A DNA stretch of 63,189 nucleotides, from NCBI RefSeq assembly GCF_002379095.1, contig NZ_NBZV01000028.1, positions 1-63,189 on the forward strand, in the 5' to 3' direction. Positions 8,110-16,334 of this stretch are shown here, one piece after another. Origin of the DNA: Polaromonas sp. AER18D-145. Its GTDB lineage: Bacteria; Pseudomonadota; Gammaproteobacteria; Burkholderiales; Burkholderiaceae_C. Below the pieces are notes generated by a model, which worked only from the letters and a program-made list of their open reading frames with translations, was not told the origin of the DNA and ran no database searches. A program made the translations under genes and the position numbers. Each line of letters opens with the position of its first letter. Within the stretch, counting starts at the first letter, position 1.

Positions 8110-8457
8110 CTCACAGCCCGGAAGATAAAAATGTTGCGAAGCGCCCCGATGCGAACAAGGGAGGGAGGGAGGAGGAGGAGAACCGCCCCGGGATTGCAAC
8201 CGGACCGCGAGCGGCCGGAAGTCTTCGCAACAAAAAACAGTGACTGTCGGCGTTACGCTTGCGTGCCAGTGCCGACAAAGGTGTGAGTCCGCGGCCCCGC
8301 CCACAGTTCCCTTGTTGGGCAAGCTGGTGGGTGTAAAAATTCGTTAACGTCGCGGAAGTCATCGATAAATGGGGGCGTAATGGCGTGCGTGAAAAAGCAG
8401 GTTTTGTCCGATAAGTTCTAAAATAGACTATTTGGTTAGATTATTACTGATTGGTAT
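8110..8457 (-). promoter_or_regulatory. Leader and promoter region of the lipid/light operon
   Basis: A 348-nt gap without a convincing gene. On the plus strand 8159-8180 is an uninterrupted purine tract of GGGA and GGA units, giving a pyrimidine-rich leader RNA for the operon. At 8421-8433 there is an AT-rich inverted repeat AAATAG-A-CTATTT inside an otherwise AT-rich 60 bp, a reasonable operator or promoter zone for the MerR-type regulator or an ECF sigma factor. No canonical -35/-10 pair is obvious. Confidence 0.4.
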
Positions 8458-9054
8458 TTATTTGCCTAGAAGTTTCTCTTCGATGTCCTTCAGAAATTCA
8501 GGGTCTTTGGGGTCGGTGGCGGTGTTGAAGCTGGTGACGCGCTGGCCATCGCGGGCCACGACATACTTGTGAAAGTTCCAGCGCGGACGCTGGCCGGTCT
8601 GGTTGGCCAATTGCCGAAACAGCGGGTTGGCTGTTTTGCCGGTCACGCCGGATTTGACGAACATCGGAAACTTCACACCAAAGGTGTTTTCGCAGAAATC
8701 GGCGATCTCCTTGTTGCTGCCGCTTTCCTGGGAGAAGTCGTTGGACGGAAAGCCCAGCACCACCAGGCCTTGGTCGCGGTAGCGCGCATACAGCGCCTCA
8801 AGGCCCGCGTATTGGCGGGTGAAACCGCAGAAGCTGGCGGTATTGACCACCACCAGCACCTTGCCGCTGTACTGGCAGAGGGACTGGGGCTTTTCGTCCT
8901 GCAGACGCAAGAAGCTGTGTTGCAGCAAGGGCGCGCAGACCGGCGCCCCGGGGGCCGCAACAGCGCCGGGGGTGGCCGCGCGGACGGGCGTGAGGGCCGC
9001 CATGCCGGCCAGCAGCGCCAGCAGCAGCCAGGGTTTGAGAAACGGGTGCTTCAT
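8458..9054 (-). CDS. Glutathione peroxidase family protein, exported
   Basis: 198 residues from ATG 9054 (an upstream ATG at 9108 only adds a non-conserved leader). The N-terminus K-P-W-L-L-L-A-L-L...V-R-A-A is a signal peptide, so the enzyme is periplasmic. The peroxidatic motif N-T-A-S-F-C-G-F-T uses cysteine, followed by G-F-P-S-N-D-F and the W-N-F-H-K-Y motif. It reduces hydroperoxides, probably with thioredoxin-like donors. It is divergent from the MerR-B12 gene and upstream of the light operon, which suits protection against light-generated lipid peroxides. Confidence 0.9.
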   Translation of the reverse strand: MKHPFLKPWLLLALLAGMAALTPVRAATPGAVAAPGAPVCAPLLQHSFLRLQDEKPQSLCQYSGKVLVVVNTASFCGFTRQYAGLEALYARYRDQGLVVLGFPSNDFSQESGSNKEIADFCENTFGVKFPMFVKSGVTGKTANPLFRQLANQTGQRPRWNFHKYVVARDGQRVTSFNTATDPKDPEFLKDIEEKLLGK

Positions 9055-9086
9055 GATCTTGCTCGCTGTTGAATAATGGAAGGCCT

Positions 9087-9109
9087 TGTGGCGCGGTCTG
9101 TGCGCCACA
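9087..9109. promoter_or_regulatory. Inverted repeat between gpx and the MerR-B12 gene
   Basis: TGTGGCGC and GCGCCACA form perfect 8-bp arms separated by 7 nt (23 bp in all), midway in the 124-nt divergent intergenic region. Size and placement suit a dimeric MerR-family operator controlling both genes, but no consensus supports this. Confidence 0.35.
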
Positions 9110-9178
9110 GGATCAAACTACCGGAAAACTGCGCCTGACTGCCAAAAATACGCAGTGGGGGCCCGACCAGATTCAAGC

Positions 9179-10186
9179 ATGCCGTCCCCCGATCCCTCCC
9201 TGCCCGGTCCGGTCATTTCCCGCCAGGCCGACGCCTGTGCCCCCGGCTTCACGATTGCCGCGGTCGAGCGTGACACCGGCCTGTCCAAGGACACCTTGCG
9301 GGTCTGGGAGCGTCGTTACCTGTTTCCCGTGCCTCGCCGCGACGTCCACGGTGAGCGCCTGTATTCACGCGAGCAGCTCGAGCAGCTGCGGCTGATCAAG
9401 CGCCTGCTGGACACCGGGCACCGGCCCGGGCAGGTGGTGGGTTTGCCGCATGCCGAGCTGCAGGCCCTGGGCCGCCAGACCGGCGGCAACAAGCAGCGGT
9501 CCCAGGTGCAGCGCGGCAAGACCGCCAAGACCGCCACAGCGGCGGCCGACGTTCTCGCGCCGCAGATCCAGGCCTGTTTTGAGCTGGTCAAGCGCCACGA
9601 CGCGCTGGGCCTGCGCCGCACCCTGGCTGCTGCCGTGCAGGAGCTGGGCCTGGCGGCATTCGTCAGCACGCTGGTGGCGCCACTCAACACCTTGATCGGC
9701 GACGCCTGGATGGATGGCCGGCTGGAAGTTTTCGAGGAGCATTTCTACACCGAGTCGGTGACGGCCGTGCTGCGCCACGGCATCAGCAGCCTGGGCGTGG
9801 CCGGCGTCGCGTCGCCCCGGGTGTTGCTGACCACGTTTCCGCAGGAGTCGCACGGGCTGGGCCTGCTGATGGCCGAAACCTTTCTGGCCCTGCAGGGCTG
9901 CAACTGCCTGTCGCTGGGCGTGCAGACGCCGGTGCCCGACATCGCCCGCGCGGTGTCGGCGCACGGCGCGCAGATCGTGGTGCTCAGCTTCAGCGCCAGC
10001 CTCAACCCCAAGGACGTGACGCAGGGGCTGGGCGACCTGCGCGGTTTGTTGCCGCCGGCGGTCGAGATCTGGACCGGGGGCGCCTGTCCCGTCCTGCAGC
10101 GCCGCGGCCTGCCGGGCGTGCGGGTGCTGGACAGTTTTGCCGCCATCGAGCCGGAACTCCAGCGCTGGCGCCGGACGCAGCCCTGA
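9179..10186 (+). CDS. MerR-type regulator with B12-binding domain (LitR/CarH-like photoreceptor)
   Basis: 335 residues. A MerR winged helix is at ~24-80 (F-T-I-A-A-V-E-R-D-T-G-L-S-K-D-T-L-R-V-W-E-R-R-Y), then a basic linker, a helical cap at ~125-200 and a Rossmann cobalamin domain at ~210-330. The cap has the W177-x9-E187-H188 motif that defines adenosylcobalamin photoreceptors. The lower-ligand motif E223-S-H225-G-L-G228 is intact. Such proteins repress in the dark, and light cleavage of AdoCbl releases them from DNA. Its location beside cfa/DUF1365/flavin-oxidase genes fits the LitR regulon. I chose ATG 9179; upstream codons give a non-conserved extension. Confidence 0.88.
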   Translation: MPSPDPSLPGPVISRQADACAPGFTIAAVERDTGLSKDTLRVWERRYLFPVPRRDVHGERLYSREQLEQLRLIKRLLDTGHRPGQVVGLPHAELQALGRQTGGNKQRSQVQRGKTAKTATAAADVLAPQIQACFELVKRHDALGLRRTLAAAVQELGLAAFVSTLVAPLNTLIGDAWMDGRLEVFEEHFYTESVTAVLRHGISSLGVAGVASPRVLLTTFPQESHGLGLLMAETFLALQGCNCLSLGVQTPVPDIARAVSAHGAQIVVLSFSASLNPKDVTQGLGDLRGLLPPAVEIWTGGACPVLQRRGLPGVRVLDSFAAIEPELQRWRRTQP

Positions 10187-10390
10187 TCCGGCGTGGCTGC
10201 TTTCTGGCGGCTTTGGCCGCTACCCAGGGCCGGCGCAACGGTGTAGAAGAGTTGAAGAGGCGTGCAAATCACGCCATGCCCTGAGCCCTGCATGGAAGAG
10301 GGCTGAAAAGCCTGCTTGAAAAAGCTTGTCACATTCAGCCCCTAAAATCAGAGTGAATCTACTGCGGTGTGTGCCGCGTAAGGAGTGTCT

Positions 10391-11260
10391 ATGCTTTATC
10401 CAGAACTTTTCAAACAGCTCGAATCCGTCCGATGGGACATGGACAAGGACATTCCCTGGGCGAGTTTCGACGCGTCCAAGCTGACCGACGAGCAGGCGCA
10501 GACCATCAAGATGAATGCCATCACCGAGTGGGCTGCGCTGCCGGCCACCGAGATGTTTCTGCGCGACAACAAGGACGACAGCGACTTTTCCGCCTTCATG
10601 TCGATCTGGTTTTTTGAAGAGCAGAAACATTCGCTGGTGCTGATGGAGTACCTGCGGCGCTTCCGCCCCGAGCTGGCCCCCACCGAAAAAGAGCTGCACG
10701 AGGTGCGCTTCGAGTTCGAGCCGGCCCCGCCGCTGGAGACGCTGATGCTGCATTTCTGCGGCGAAATCCGGCTCAACCACTGGTACCGGCGTGCCAGCGA
10801 GTGGCACACCGAACCCGTGATCAAGCAGATCTACACCCAGCTCAGCCAGGACGAGGCGCGCCACGGCGGGGCCTACCTGCGCTACATGAAACGCGCCATC
10901 AACAACTTCGGCAACGACGCCAAGGCCGCCTTCACCAAGGTCGGCGTGTTGATGGCCAGCGCCCGGCGCACCGCGCAGGCCCTGCACCCGACCAACCTGC
11001 ACGTCAACAAGGCCCTGTTTCCGCGCGACACCATCCAGTCGCGCCTGCCCAACCCCGAGTGGCTGGAGCACTGGCTGGACAAGCAGATCGATTTCGACGC
11101 CGCCTGGGAAGGCAAGGTGGTCGAGCGCATCCTGCACAACATGAGCCTGCTGATGAACCAGAGTTTCAAGACCGTGCAGGAGCTCAACCGCTACCGCAAG
11201 GAACTGAGCAAGGAAATCGCGACATCGGTCGCGCCACCACCGGTGGTCACCGGCGCCTGA
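10391..11260 (+). CDS. Ferritin-like di-iron protein
   Basis: 289 residues. An ordered AGGAG site 5 nt before ATG 10391 decides the start over GTG 10385. Two helical E-x-x-H elements are visible: E-E-Q-K-H near residue 78 and D-E-A-R-H near 155, with further acidic residues between them. This is a ferritin-like four-helix di-iron site related to acyl-ACP desaturases and ribonucleotide-reductase-like oxidases. The substrate is unknown. It could extend the fatty-acid chemistry of the cluster on its left, but it has its own upstream region. Confidence 0.8.
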   Translation: MLYPELFKQLESVRWDMDKDIPWASFDASKLTDEQAQTIKMNAITEWAALPATEMFLRDNKDDSDFSAFMSIWFFEEQKHSLVLMEYLRRFRPELAPTEKELHEVRFEFEPAPPLETLMLHFCGEIRLNHWYRRASEWHTEPVIKQIYTQLSQDEARHGGAYLRYMKRAINNFGNDAKAAFTKVGVLMASARRTAQALHPTNLHVNKALFPRDTIQSRLPNPEWLEHWLDKQIDFDAAWEGKVVERILHNMSLLMNQSFKTVQELNRYRKELSKEIATSVAPPPVVTGA

Positions 11261-11319
11261 TGGCGGGCGGCGGCCCGCTGGTGGAGAGGATGCGACGGCC
11301 TTTCCGTTAAAGTGGCGTG

Positions 11320-11826
11320 ATGCAAGGCGCATCACCTCCCCCTTCTTCTCCCTCGTTCACGCAAAAAATCGTTTCCCGCGACCAGGCGGCGCAGCGTGCC
11401 GCTGCATTGCCGCGGCCGGTGGTGTTCACCAACGGTGTGTTTGACGTGCTGCACCGCGGCCATGCGACCTACCTGGCCCGCGCACGTGCATTGGGCGCCA
11501 GCCTGGTGGTGGCGCTCAACACCGATGCGTCGGCCCGGCGCCTCGGCAAGGGTCCGGACCGCCCGCTCAACAACGAGGAAGACCGCGCCGTGCTGATGGC
11601 GGCGCTCGAATCGGTGAGCCTGGTCACCTGGTTTGACGAGGACACCCCGTTGGCGCTCATTACCGAGCTCAGGCCCGACATCCTGGTCAAGGGCGGCGAC
11701 TACGACATGGACAAGCTCGCCGAGACCGCGGTGGTCCGGAGTTACGGCGGCCAGGCGCTGGCGGTTCCGTTTGTCGACGGCTACTCGACCAGCGCGCTGG
11801 TACGCAAGATCCGCCAGGTCCCCTGA
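11320..11826 (+). CDS. rfaE2: D-glycero-beta-D-manno-heptose 1-phosphate adenylyltransferase
   Basis: 168 residues, the nucleotidyltransferase half of HldE encoded alone. F-T-N-G-V-F-D-V-L-H-R-G-H at 36-48 contains the H45-x-G-H48 ATP-binding motif. N-T-D-A-S, L-R-P-D-I-L-V-K-G-G-D-Y and the C-terminal G-Y-S-T-S family signature follow. It makes ADP-heptose for the LPS inner core. Betaproteobacteria usually carry separate rfaE1 (kinase) and rfaE2; the kinase is not in this window. GTG 11317 is an alternative start. Confidence 0.92.
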   Translation: MQGASPPPSSPSFTQKIVSRDQAAQRAAALPRPVVFTNGVFDVLHRGHATYLARARALGASLVVALNTDASARRLGKGPDRPLNNEEDRAVLMAALESVSLVTWFDEDTPLALITELRPDILVKGGDYDMDKLAETAVVRSYGGQALAVPFVDGYSTSALVRKIRQVP

Positions 11827-11847
11827 GCCTGTTTCTGCCCCCGAAGT

Positions 11848-11902
11848 GCTATTGATTCAATAGCTGGTGGCGCCCGTGAAATAAGGGCTGGAGGCTATTT
11901 TC
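11848..11902 (+). repeat. Dispersed repeat family B, copy 3
   Basis: GTGCTATTGATTCAATAGC is followed by GGCGCCCGTGAAATAAGG, GCTGGAGGC and TATTTT. It lies between the convergent rfaE2 and RND permease genes, where its first palindrome could also act as a terminator stem. Confidence 0.7.
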
Positions 11903-11939
11903 GTTCACATGTCAGCGTGGGCCGGGGGCTGCCTCCTGC

Positions 11940-14900
11940 TCAGGGCGCCGGCAATTGCGCCGGCTTCACATCGGCCGCCAGCGTCGCCTGCCCCGTCTCG
12001 GGCGATTCTTTGCGGCCGCGCAACCGGTTTGCCAGGCGCTTGAAGCCGCGCTCGATGTCGTCGATGTAGGTGAACACCGCCGGCACCACCAGCAGGCTCA
12101 GCACCGTGGAGGTGATCAGTCCGCCGATCACGGCAATCGACATGGGCGAGCGAAAGCTCGGGTCGGCCGCACCGAAGCCAAAGGCGATCGGCATCATGCC
12201 GGCGCCCATGGCCAGCGTGGTCATGATGATGGGCCGGGCCCGCTTGTGGCAGGCGTCCAGCAGCGCGTCGCGGCGCGACATCGGCGCCACCACCGGGTGG
12301 CCGTTGCTGCCGTCGTTGCCGCGGCGCGCCACGATGGCGTACTCGACCAGCAGGATGGAGTTTTTGGTCGCGATGCCCATCAGCATGATCAGGCCGATCA
12401 GCGAGGGCATGGAGAAACTCTTCTGCGCAATCAGCAAGCCAACAAAGGCGCCACCCAGGGACAGCGGCAAGGCGGCCAGAATCGTCACCGGGTGCAGGAA
12501 GTCCTTGAACAGCAGCACCAGCACGATGTAGATGCACAGCACGCCGGTCAGCATGGCCAGGCCGAAACTGGCAAACAGCTCGCCCATGACTTCGGCGTCG
12601 CCGATTTCCACCACCTTGACACCGGCCGGCAGGTTTTTCACCGCGGGCAGCTCCTGCACCGCCTTGGTCACGTCGCCCAGCGGCAGGCCGGACAGCTCGA
12701 TCTCGAAGTTGACATTGCGCGAGCGGTCGTAACGGTCGATGATGGCCGGCCCGCCGGCGATCTCCAGCGTTGCGACCTGGCCCAGCATCACCGGGCCTTT
12801 GGCGCCCGGCACCGAGAGGCGCTCGAGCACGCTGAGGTCCTGCCGCGCCGCGTCGGCCAACTTCACCACAATCGGTACCTGGCGTTCGGGCAGGTTCAGT
12901 TTGGGCAAGGACACGTCGTAGTCGCCCAGGGTCGCAATACGCAGCGTTTCGCCGATGGCCGCGCTCGTCACGCCAAAGTCGGCCGCGCGTGCGAAGTCGG
13001 GCCGCACGGCGATCTCGGGCCGGATCAGGCTGGCGGTGGACGCCACGCTGCCGAGGCCAGGCACGGTGCGCAGGTCTTTTTCCACCGCCAGCGCCGCCGC
13101 CTGCAAGGCCACCGGGTCTTCACCGGTCAGCACCAGCACGTATTTCTCACCGGAACCACCCAGGCCAACCTTGGTGCGTACACCGGGCAGGGCTTCCAGG
13201 GCTGCGCGCATCTTGTTCTCAATGCCCTGCTTGCGCGGCCTTTCAGTCCGCTCGGTCAGTAGGACCGTCAAGGTGGCCTTGCGCGTTTCGGCCGCACCGG
13301 ACATGGCGAAGGGGTCGCTGCCGGCGCTGCCGCCGCCTATGGTGGTGTAGACGCTGCGCACATGCTCGACCTTGCTGACCAGTTGCCGGGCCTGCTCGGC
13401 CGACGCCTTGGTCTGCGCCAGGCTGGAACCGGGGGGCAGCTCGATATACACCTGTGTTTGCGAGTTGTCGTCGGGTGGAATGAAGCCGGTGGGCAGCAGC
13501 GGAATCAGCAGGATGGAACCGATGAAAAAAACCGTGGCTGCGACCATGGTGGTCACGCGGTGCTTCAGGCACCAGGTGGCCATGCGCATGTACGCGCGCA
13601 TCCAGCCCGGGTCCTTGTGGTCGCCGACGATGGGCTTGAGGAGGTAGGCCGCCATCATGGGCGTGAGGACACGCGCCACCACCAGCGAGGCAAACACCGC
13701 CAGCGAGGCGGTCCAGCCGAACTGCTTGAAAAACTTGCCGGCCACGCCGCTCATGAAAGCGGTCGGCAGGAACACGGCGATCAGTGTGAAGGTGGTGGCC
13801 ACCACCGCCAGGCCAATCTCGTCGGCCGCTTCCATGGCCGCCTGGTAGGGTGTCTTGCCCATGCGCAGATGCCGCACGATGTTTTCCACCTCGACAATCG
13901 CATCATCGACCAGGATGCCGATCACCAGCGACAGTGCCAGCAGCGTCACGACGTTGATCGAAAACCCCAGCAGGTACATGCCGATGAAGGCCGGAATCAC
14001 CGACAGCGGCAGCGCCACGGCCGACACGAAGGTGGCGCGCCAGTCGCGCAGAAACAGCCAGACCACCAGCACGGCCAGCAGTGCGCCCTCGTAGAGCAGG
14101 GCCATGGAGCCGTCGTATTCTTCCTCGACCGGTTTGACGAAATTGAAGGCTTCGGTCAGCACCAGGTCGGGATGCTGCACCTTCAGTTCGGCCAGTGCCA
14201 CCTGCACCGCGGCACCCACCGTGACTTCGCTTTCGCCGCGGCTGCGCGCTACTTCAAAGCCGACGACGGGCTTACCGTCGAGCAGCGCGGCCGAACGCGG
14301 GTCGGCGACGGTGTCGCTGACCGTGGCCACCTGGTCGAGCCGGATGCGCCGGCCGTCGCTGAGCGCCAGCTCCAGCCGGCCCAGCTCCTGCGCCGACTTG
14401 ACGGTGGCCAGCGTGCGCACGGGCTGCTCGCTGCCGCCCAGGTCGGTGCGGCCGCCCGCGCTTTCGGTCTGCACCTGCTTGAGCTGGCGCGAGATGTCGG
14501 CGGCACTGGCGCCCAGCGCCTGCAGCTTCGAGGGATCAAGCGCCACGCGCACCTCGCGTGTCACGCCGCCCACGCGGTTGACCGCTCCCACGCCGCGCAC
14601 GGCCAGCAGCTTGCGCGAGACCGTGTTGTCGACAAACCAGGACAACGCCTCGGCATCCATGTGCGGCGAGCTGATGGTGAAGGCCAGCACCGGCTGGCCG
14701 GCCAGCTCCACCTTGCTGACAATCGGGTCACGCACATCGCCGGGCAGGTCGGAGCGCACGCGCGCGACCGCCGAACGCACGTCGTCGACGGCTTCCTGCA
14801 CCGGTTTTTCGAGGCGGAACTCGGCCGTGATGGTGACGCCGCCATCCTGCACCTTGGTGTAGATGTGTTTGAGGCCCTGCACCGTGGCAATCGAGTTCTC

Positions 14901-15101
14901 GAGCTTGCGCGCGACCTCGGTTTCGAGTTGCGCCGGCGCGGCGCCCGGCAGCGAGGCCGAGATGCTGACGGTCGGCAGGTCGATGTCGGGAAAGTTTTGC
15001 ACCTTGATCGCCTTGAACGACAACATGCCGGCAAAACTCAGCAGCACAAACAGCATGATCGCGGGAATCGGATTCTTGATCGACCAGGAGGAAACGTTCA
15101 T
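11940..15101 (-). CDS. RND efflux permease, HAE1/AcrB family
   Basis: 1053 residues, the expected length for an HAE1 inner-membrane pump. TM1 is at the N-terminus (I-K-N-P-I-P-A-I-M). There are two large periplasmic loops and a second TM bundle with the V-D-D-A-I-V-E-V-E-N signature carrying proton-relay aspartates. The C-terminus is G-R-K-E-S-P-E-T. It uses the proton gradient to export hydrophobic compounds. The adaptor gene ends 10 nt upstream. The adaptor-permease pair plus NodT-like outer membrane protein and TetR form one minus-strand cluster. Substrates cannot be told. Confidence 0.93.
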   Translation of the reverse strand: MNVSSWSIKNPIPAIMLFVLLSFAGMLSFKAIKVQNFPDIDLPTVSISASLPGAAPAQLETEVARKLENSIATVQGLKHIYTKVQDGGVTITAEFRLEKPVQEAVDDVRSAVARVRSDLPGDVRDPIVSKVELAGQPVLAFTISSPHMDAEALSWFVDNTVSRKLLAVRGVGAVNRVGGVTREVRVALDPSKLQALGASAADISRQLKQVQTESAGGRTDLGGSEQPVRTLATVKSAQELGRLELALSDGRRIRLDQVATVSDTVADPRSAALLDGKPVVGFEVARSRGESEVTVGAAVQVALAELKVQHPDLVLTEAFNFVKPVEEEYDGSMALLYEGALLAVLVVWLFLRDWRATFVSAVALPLSVIPAFIGMYLLGFSINVVTLLALSLVIGILVDDAIVEVENIVRHLRMGKTPYQAAMEAADEIGLAVVATTFTLIAVFLPTAFMSGVAGKFFKQFGWTASLAVFASLVVARVLTPMMAAYLLKPIVGDHKDPGWMRAYMRMATWCLKHRVTTMVAATVFFIGSILLIPLLPTGFIPPDDNSQTQVYIELPPGSSLAQTKASAEQARQLVSKVEHVRSVYTTIGGGSAGSDPFAMSGAAETRKATLTVLLTERTERPRKQGIENKMRAALEALPGVRTKVGLGGSGEKYVLVLTGEDPVALQAAALAVEKDLRTVPGLGSVASTASLIRPEIAVRPDFARAADFGVTSAAIGETLRIATLGDYDVSLPKLNLPERQVPIVVKLADAARQDLSVLERLSVPGAKGPVMLGQVATLEIAGGPAIIDRYDRSRNVNFEIELSGLPLGDVTKAVQELPAVKNLPAGVKVVEIGDAEVMGELFASFGLAMLTGVLCIYIVLVLLFKDFLHPVTILAALPLSLGGAFVGLLIAQKSFSMPSLIGLIMLMGIATKNSILLVEYAIVARRGNDGSNGHPVVAPMSRRDALLDACHKRARPIIMTTLAMGAGMMPIAFGFGAADPSFRSPMSIAVIGGLITSTVLSLLVVPAVFTYIDDIERGFKRLANRLRGRKESPETGQATLAADVKPAQLPAP

Positions 15102-15110
15102 GGTCGCTCC

Positions 15111-16286
15111 TTATTTCGTAGCGGCTGAGGCAGGGTTGGCGGGGGATGGTGCCTGTTTTGACTCGATCATTTCAGACACACGGACGAGGTCGCCATCGTT
15201 GAGGAAGCCGGCGCCATCGACCACGATGCGTGTTTCGGGCGCCAGGCCGGAGAGGACCTCGACCCGGTCGCCGGCGAGCCGGCCGGTCACCACCTTGACC
15301 TGGCTGACGCGGTTGTCGGGTGCCAGGCGGAACACGAAGTTGAAGCCGTCGCGCACGACGATGGCGCGTTGCGGCACCGTCAGCGCGTCCGAACTGCCGA
15401 GGTTGAACTCGCCACGCGCGAACATGCCTGCCTTGGCGGGCGAATTTTTGGCGGGCAGGACGGGCAGATCGACATACACCAGCGCCGAGCGCGTCTGCGG
15501 ATCGACCGTGGGCGCAATCATGCGCACGCGGCCCTGGATCTCGCCACCGCTGGCGGGGCGCACGACTGCCGTGGTGCCGGCCGTGATGCGGCCGAGTTCG
15601 GCCGAGGTCACTTCGGCGCGCCACTCGAGCCGGCCTTTACGGATGAGACGAAACAGCTCGGTGCCGGCGCTGACGACAGCACCCACGGTGGCGGTGCGCG
15701 CAGAAATCACGCCGCTGTCGGGTGCCAGCACCCGGGTTTGCCGGCCGCGCAGCTGCTGCGCGCCCAGCACGGCCTGCGCCGCCTCGGCACGCGCCCGGGC
15801 GGTTTTTTCGGTCGTCAGGTACTGGTTGATCTGCTGGGTGCTCAGCGCCCCCGAGTCCTGCAGCGTGCGCGCGCGTTCGGCATTGGCCGCGGCGTCGGCC
15901 GCGCTGGCCTGCGCTTCCAGCAGGCTGGCGCGCGCCTGTGCCACATCGGCCTGCACGCTTTCGGTTGAAAAGGTCGCCAGCACCTGGCCGGCCTGGACCA
16001 CGTCGCCGACATTGACCCGCACCTCGGTCAGGCGCAGGCCGTTCGATTCGGAGCCGATGATGGCTTCCTGCCAGGCCACGATGTTGCCGTTGGCGGCCAG
16101 CGTGAGGGGCAGGCGAGCCGGCTGCGGCTGCGCGGCGGTCACGGTCAGGGCCGGCTTGGGCGCGGCCTTGGCGTCTGCCGCAGCGTCCCCGGACTTTCCG
16201 GAAGAAAGGAAAAAGAAGGCGCCTGCTGCCACCACGGCCACAACGATGGCGATCACGGCAACGGGTTTGAGTTTGAATTTTTTCAT
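15111..16286 (-). CDS. RND periplasmic adaptor (membrane fusion protein)
   Basis: 391 residues. The N-terminal membrane anchor (V-A-V-I-A-I-V-V-A-V-V-A-A-G) is followed by a lipoyl half-motif at ~85-105 (L-T-E-V-R-V-N-V-G-D-V-V), an Ala-rich alpha-helical hairpin at ~115-185, then the second lipoyl half and beta-barrel. It joins the RND permease to the outer membrane channel. It has no lipobox, so the protein is anchored by TM rather than by lipid. It lies between the OMP and the permease with short gaps. Confidence 0.92.
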   Translation of the reverse strand: MKKFKLKPVAVIAIVVAVVAAGAFFFLSSGKSGDAAADAKAAPKPALTVTAAQPQPARLPLTLAANGNIVAWQEAIIGSESNGLRLTEVRVNVGDVVQAGQVLATFSTESVQADVAQARASLLEAQASAADAAANAERARTLQDSGALSTQQINQYLTTEKTARARAEAAQAVLGAQQLRGRQTRVLAPDSGVISARTATVGAVVSAGTELFRLIRKGRLEWRAEVTSAELGRITAGTTAVVRPASGGEIQGRVRMIAPTVDPQTRSALVYVDLPVLPAKNSPAKAGMFARGEFNLGSSDALTVPQRAIVVRDGFNFVFRLAPDNRVSQVKVVTGRLAGDRVEVLSGLAPETRIVVDGAGFLNDGDLVRVSEMIESKQAPSPANPASAATK

Positions 16287-16334
16287 GGTGTTCTTGGAAT
16301 CAAACAGGGACAGTCAAGAGGAGAGAAGAAAAGC

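Noticed and set aside
8110..8322. N-terminal extension of the flavin oxidoreductase
   Set aside because: Low-complexity Pro/Ser translation of the purine tract, and the FAD motif starts at the normal distance from ATG 8109.
13362..15128. 588-residue plus-strand frame
   Set aside because: Antisense to the RND permease, rich in H, R and Q; no domain.
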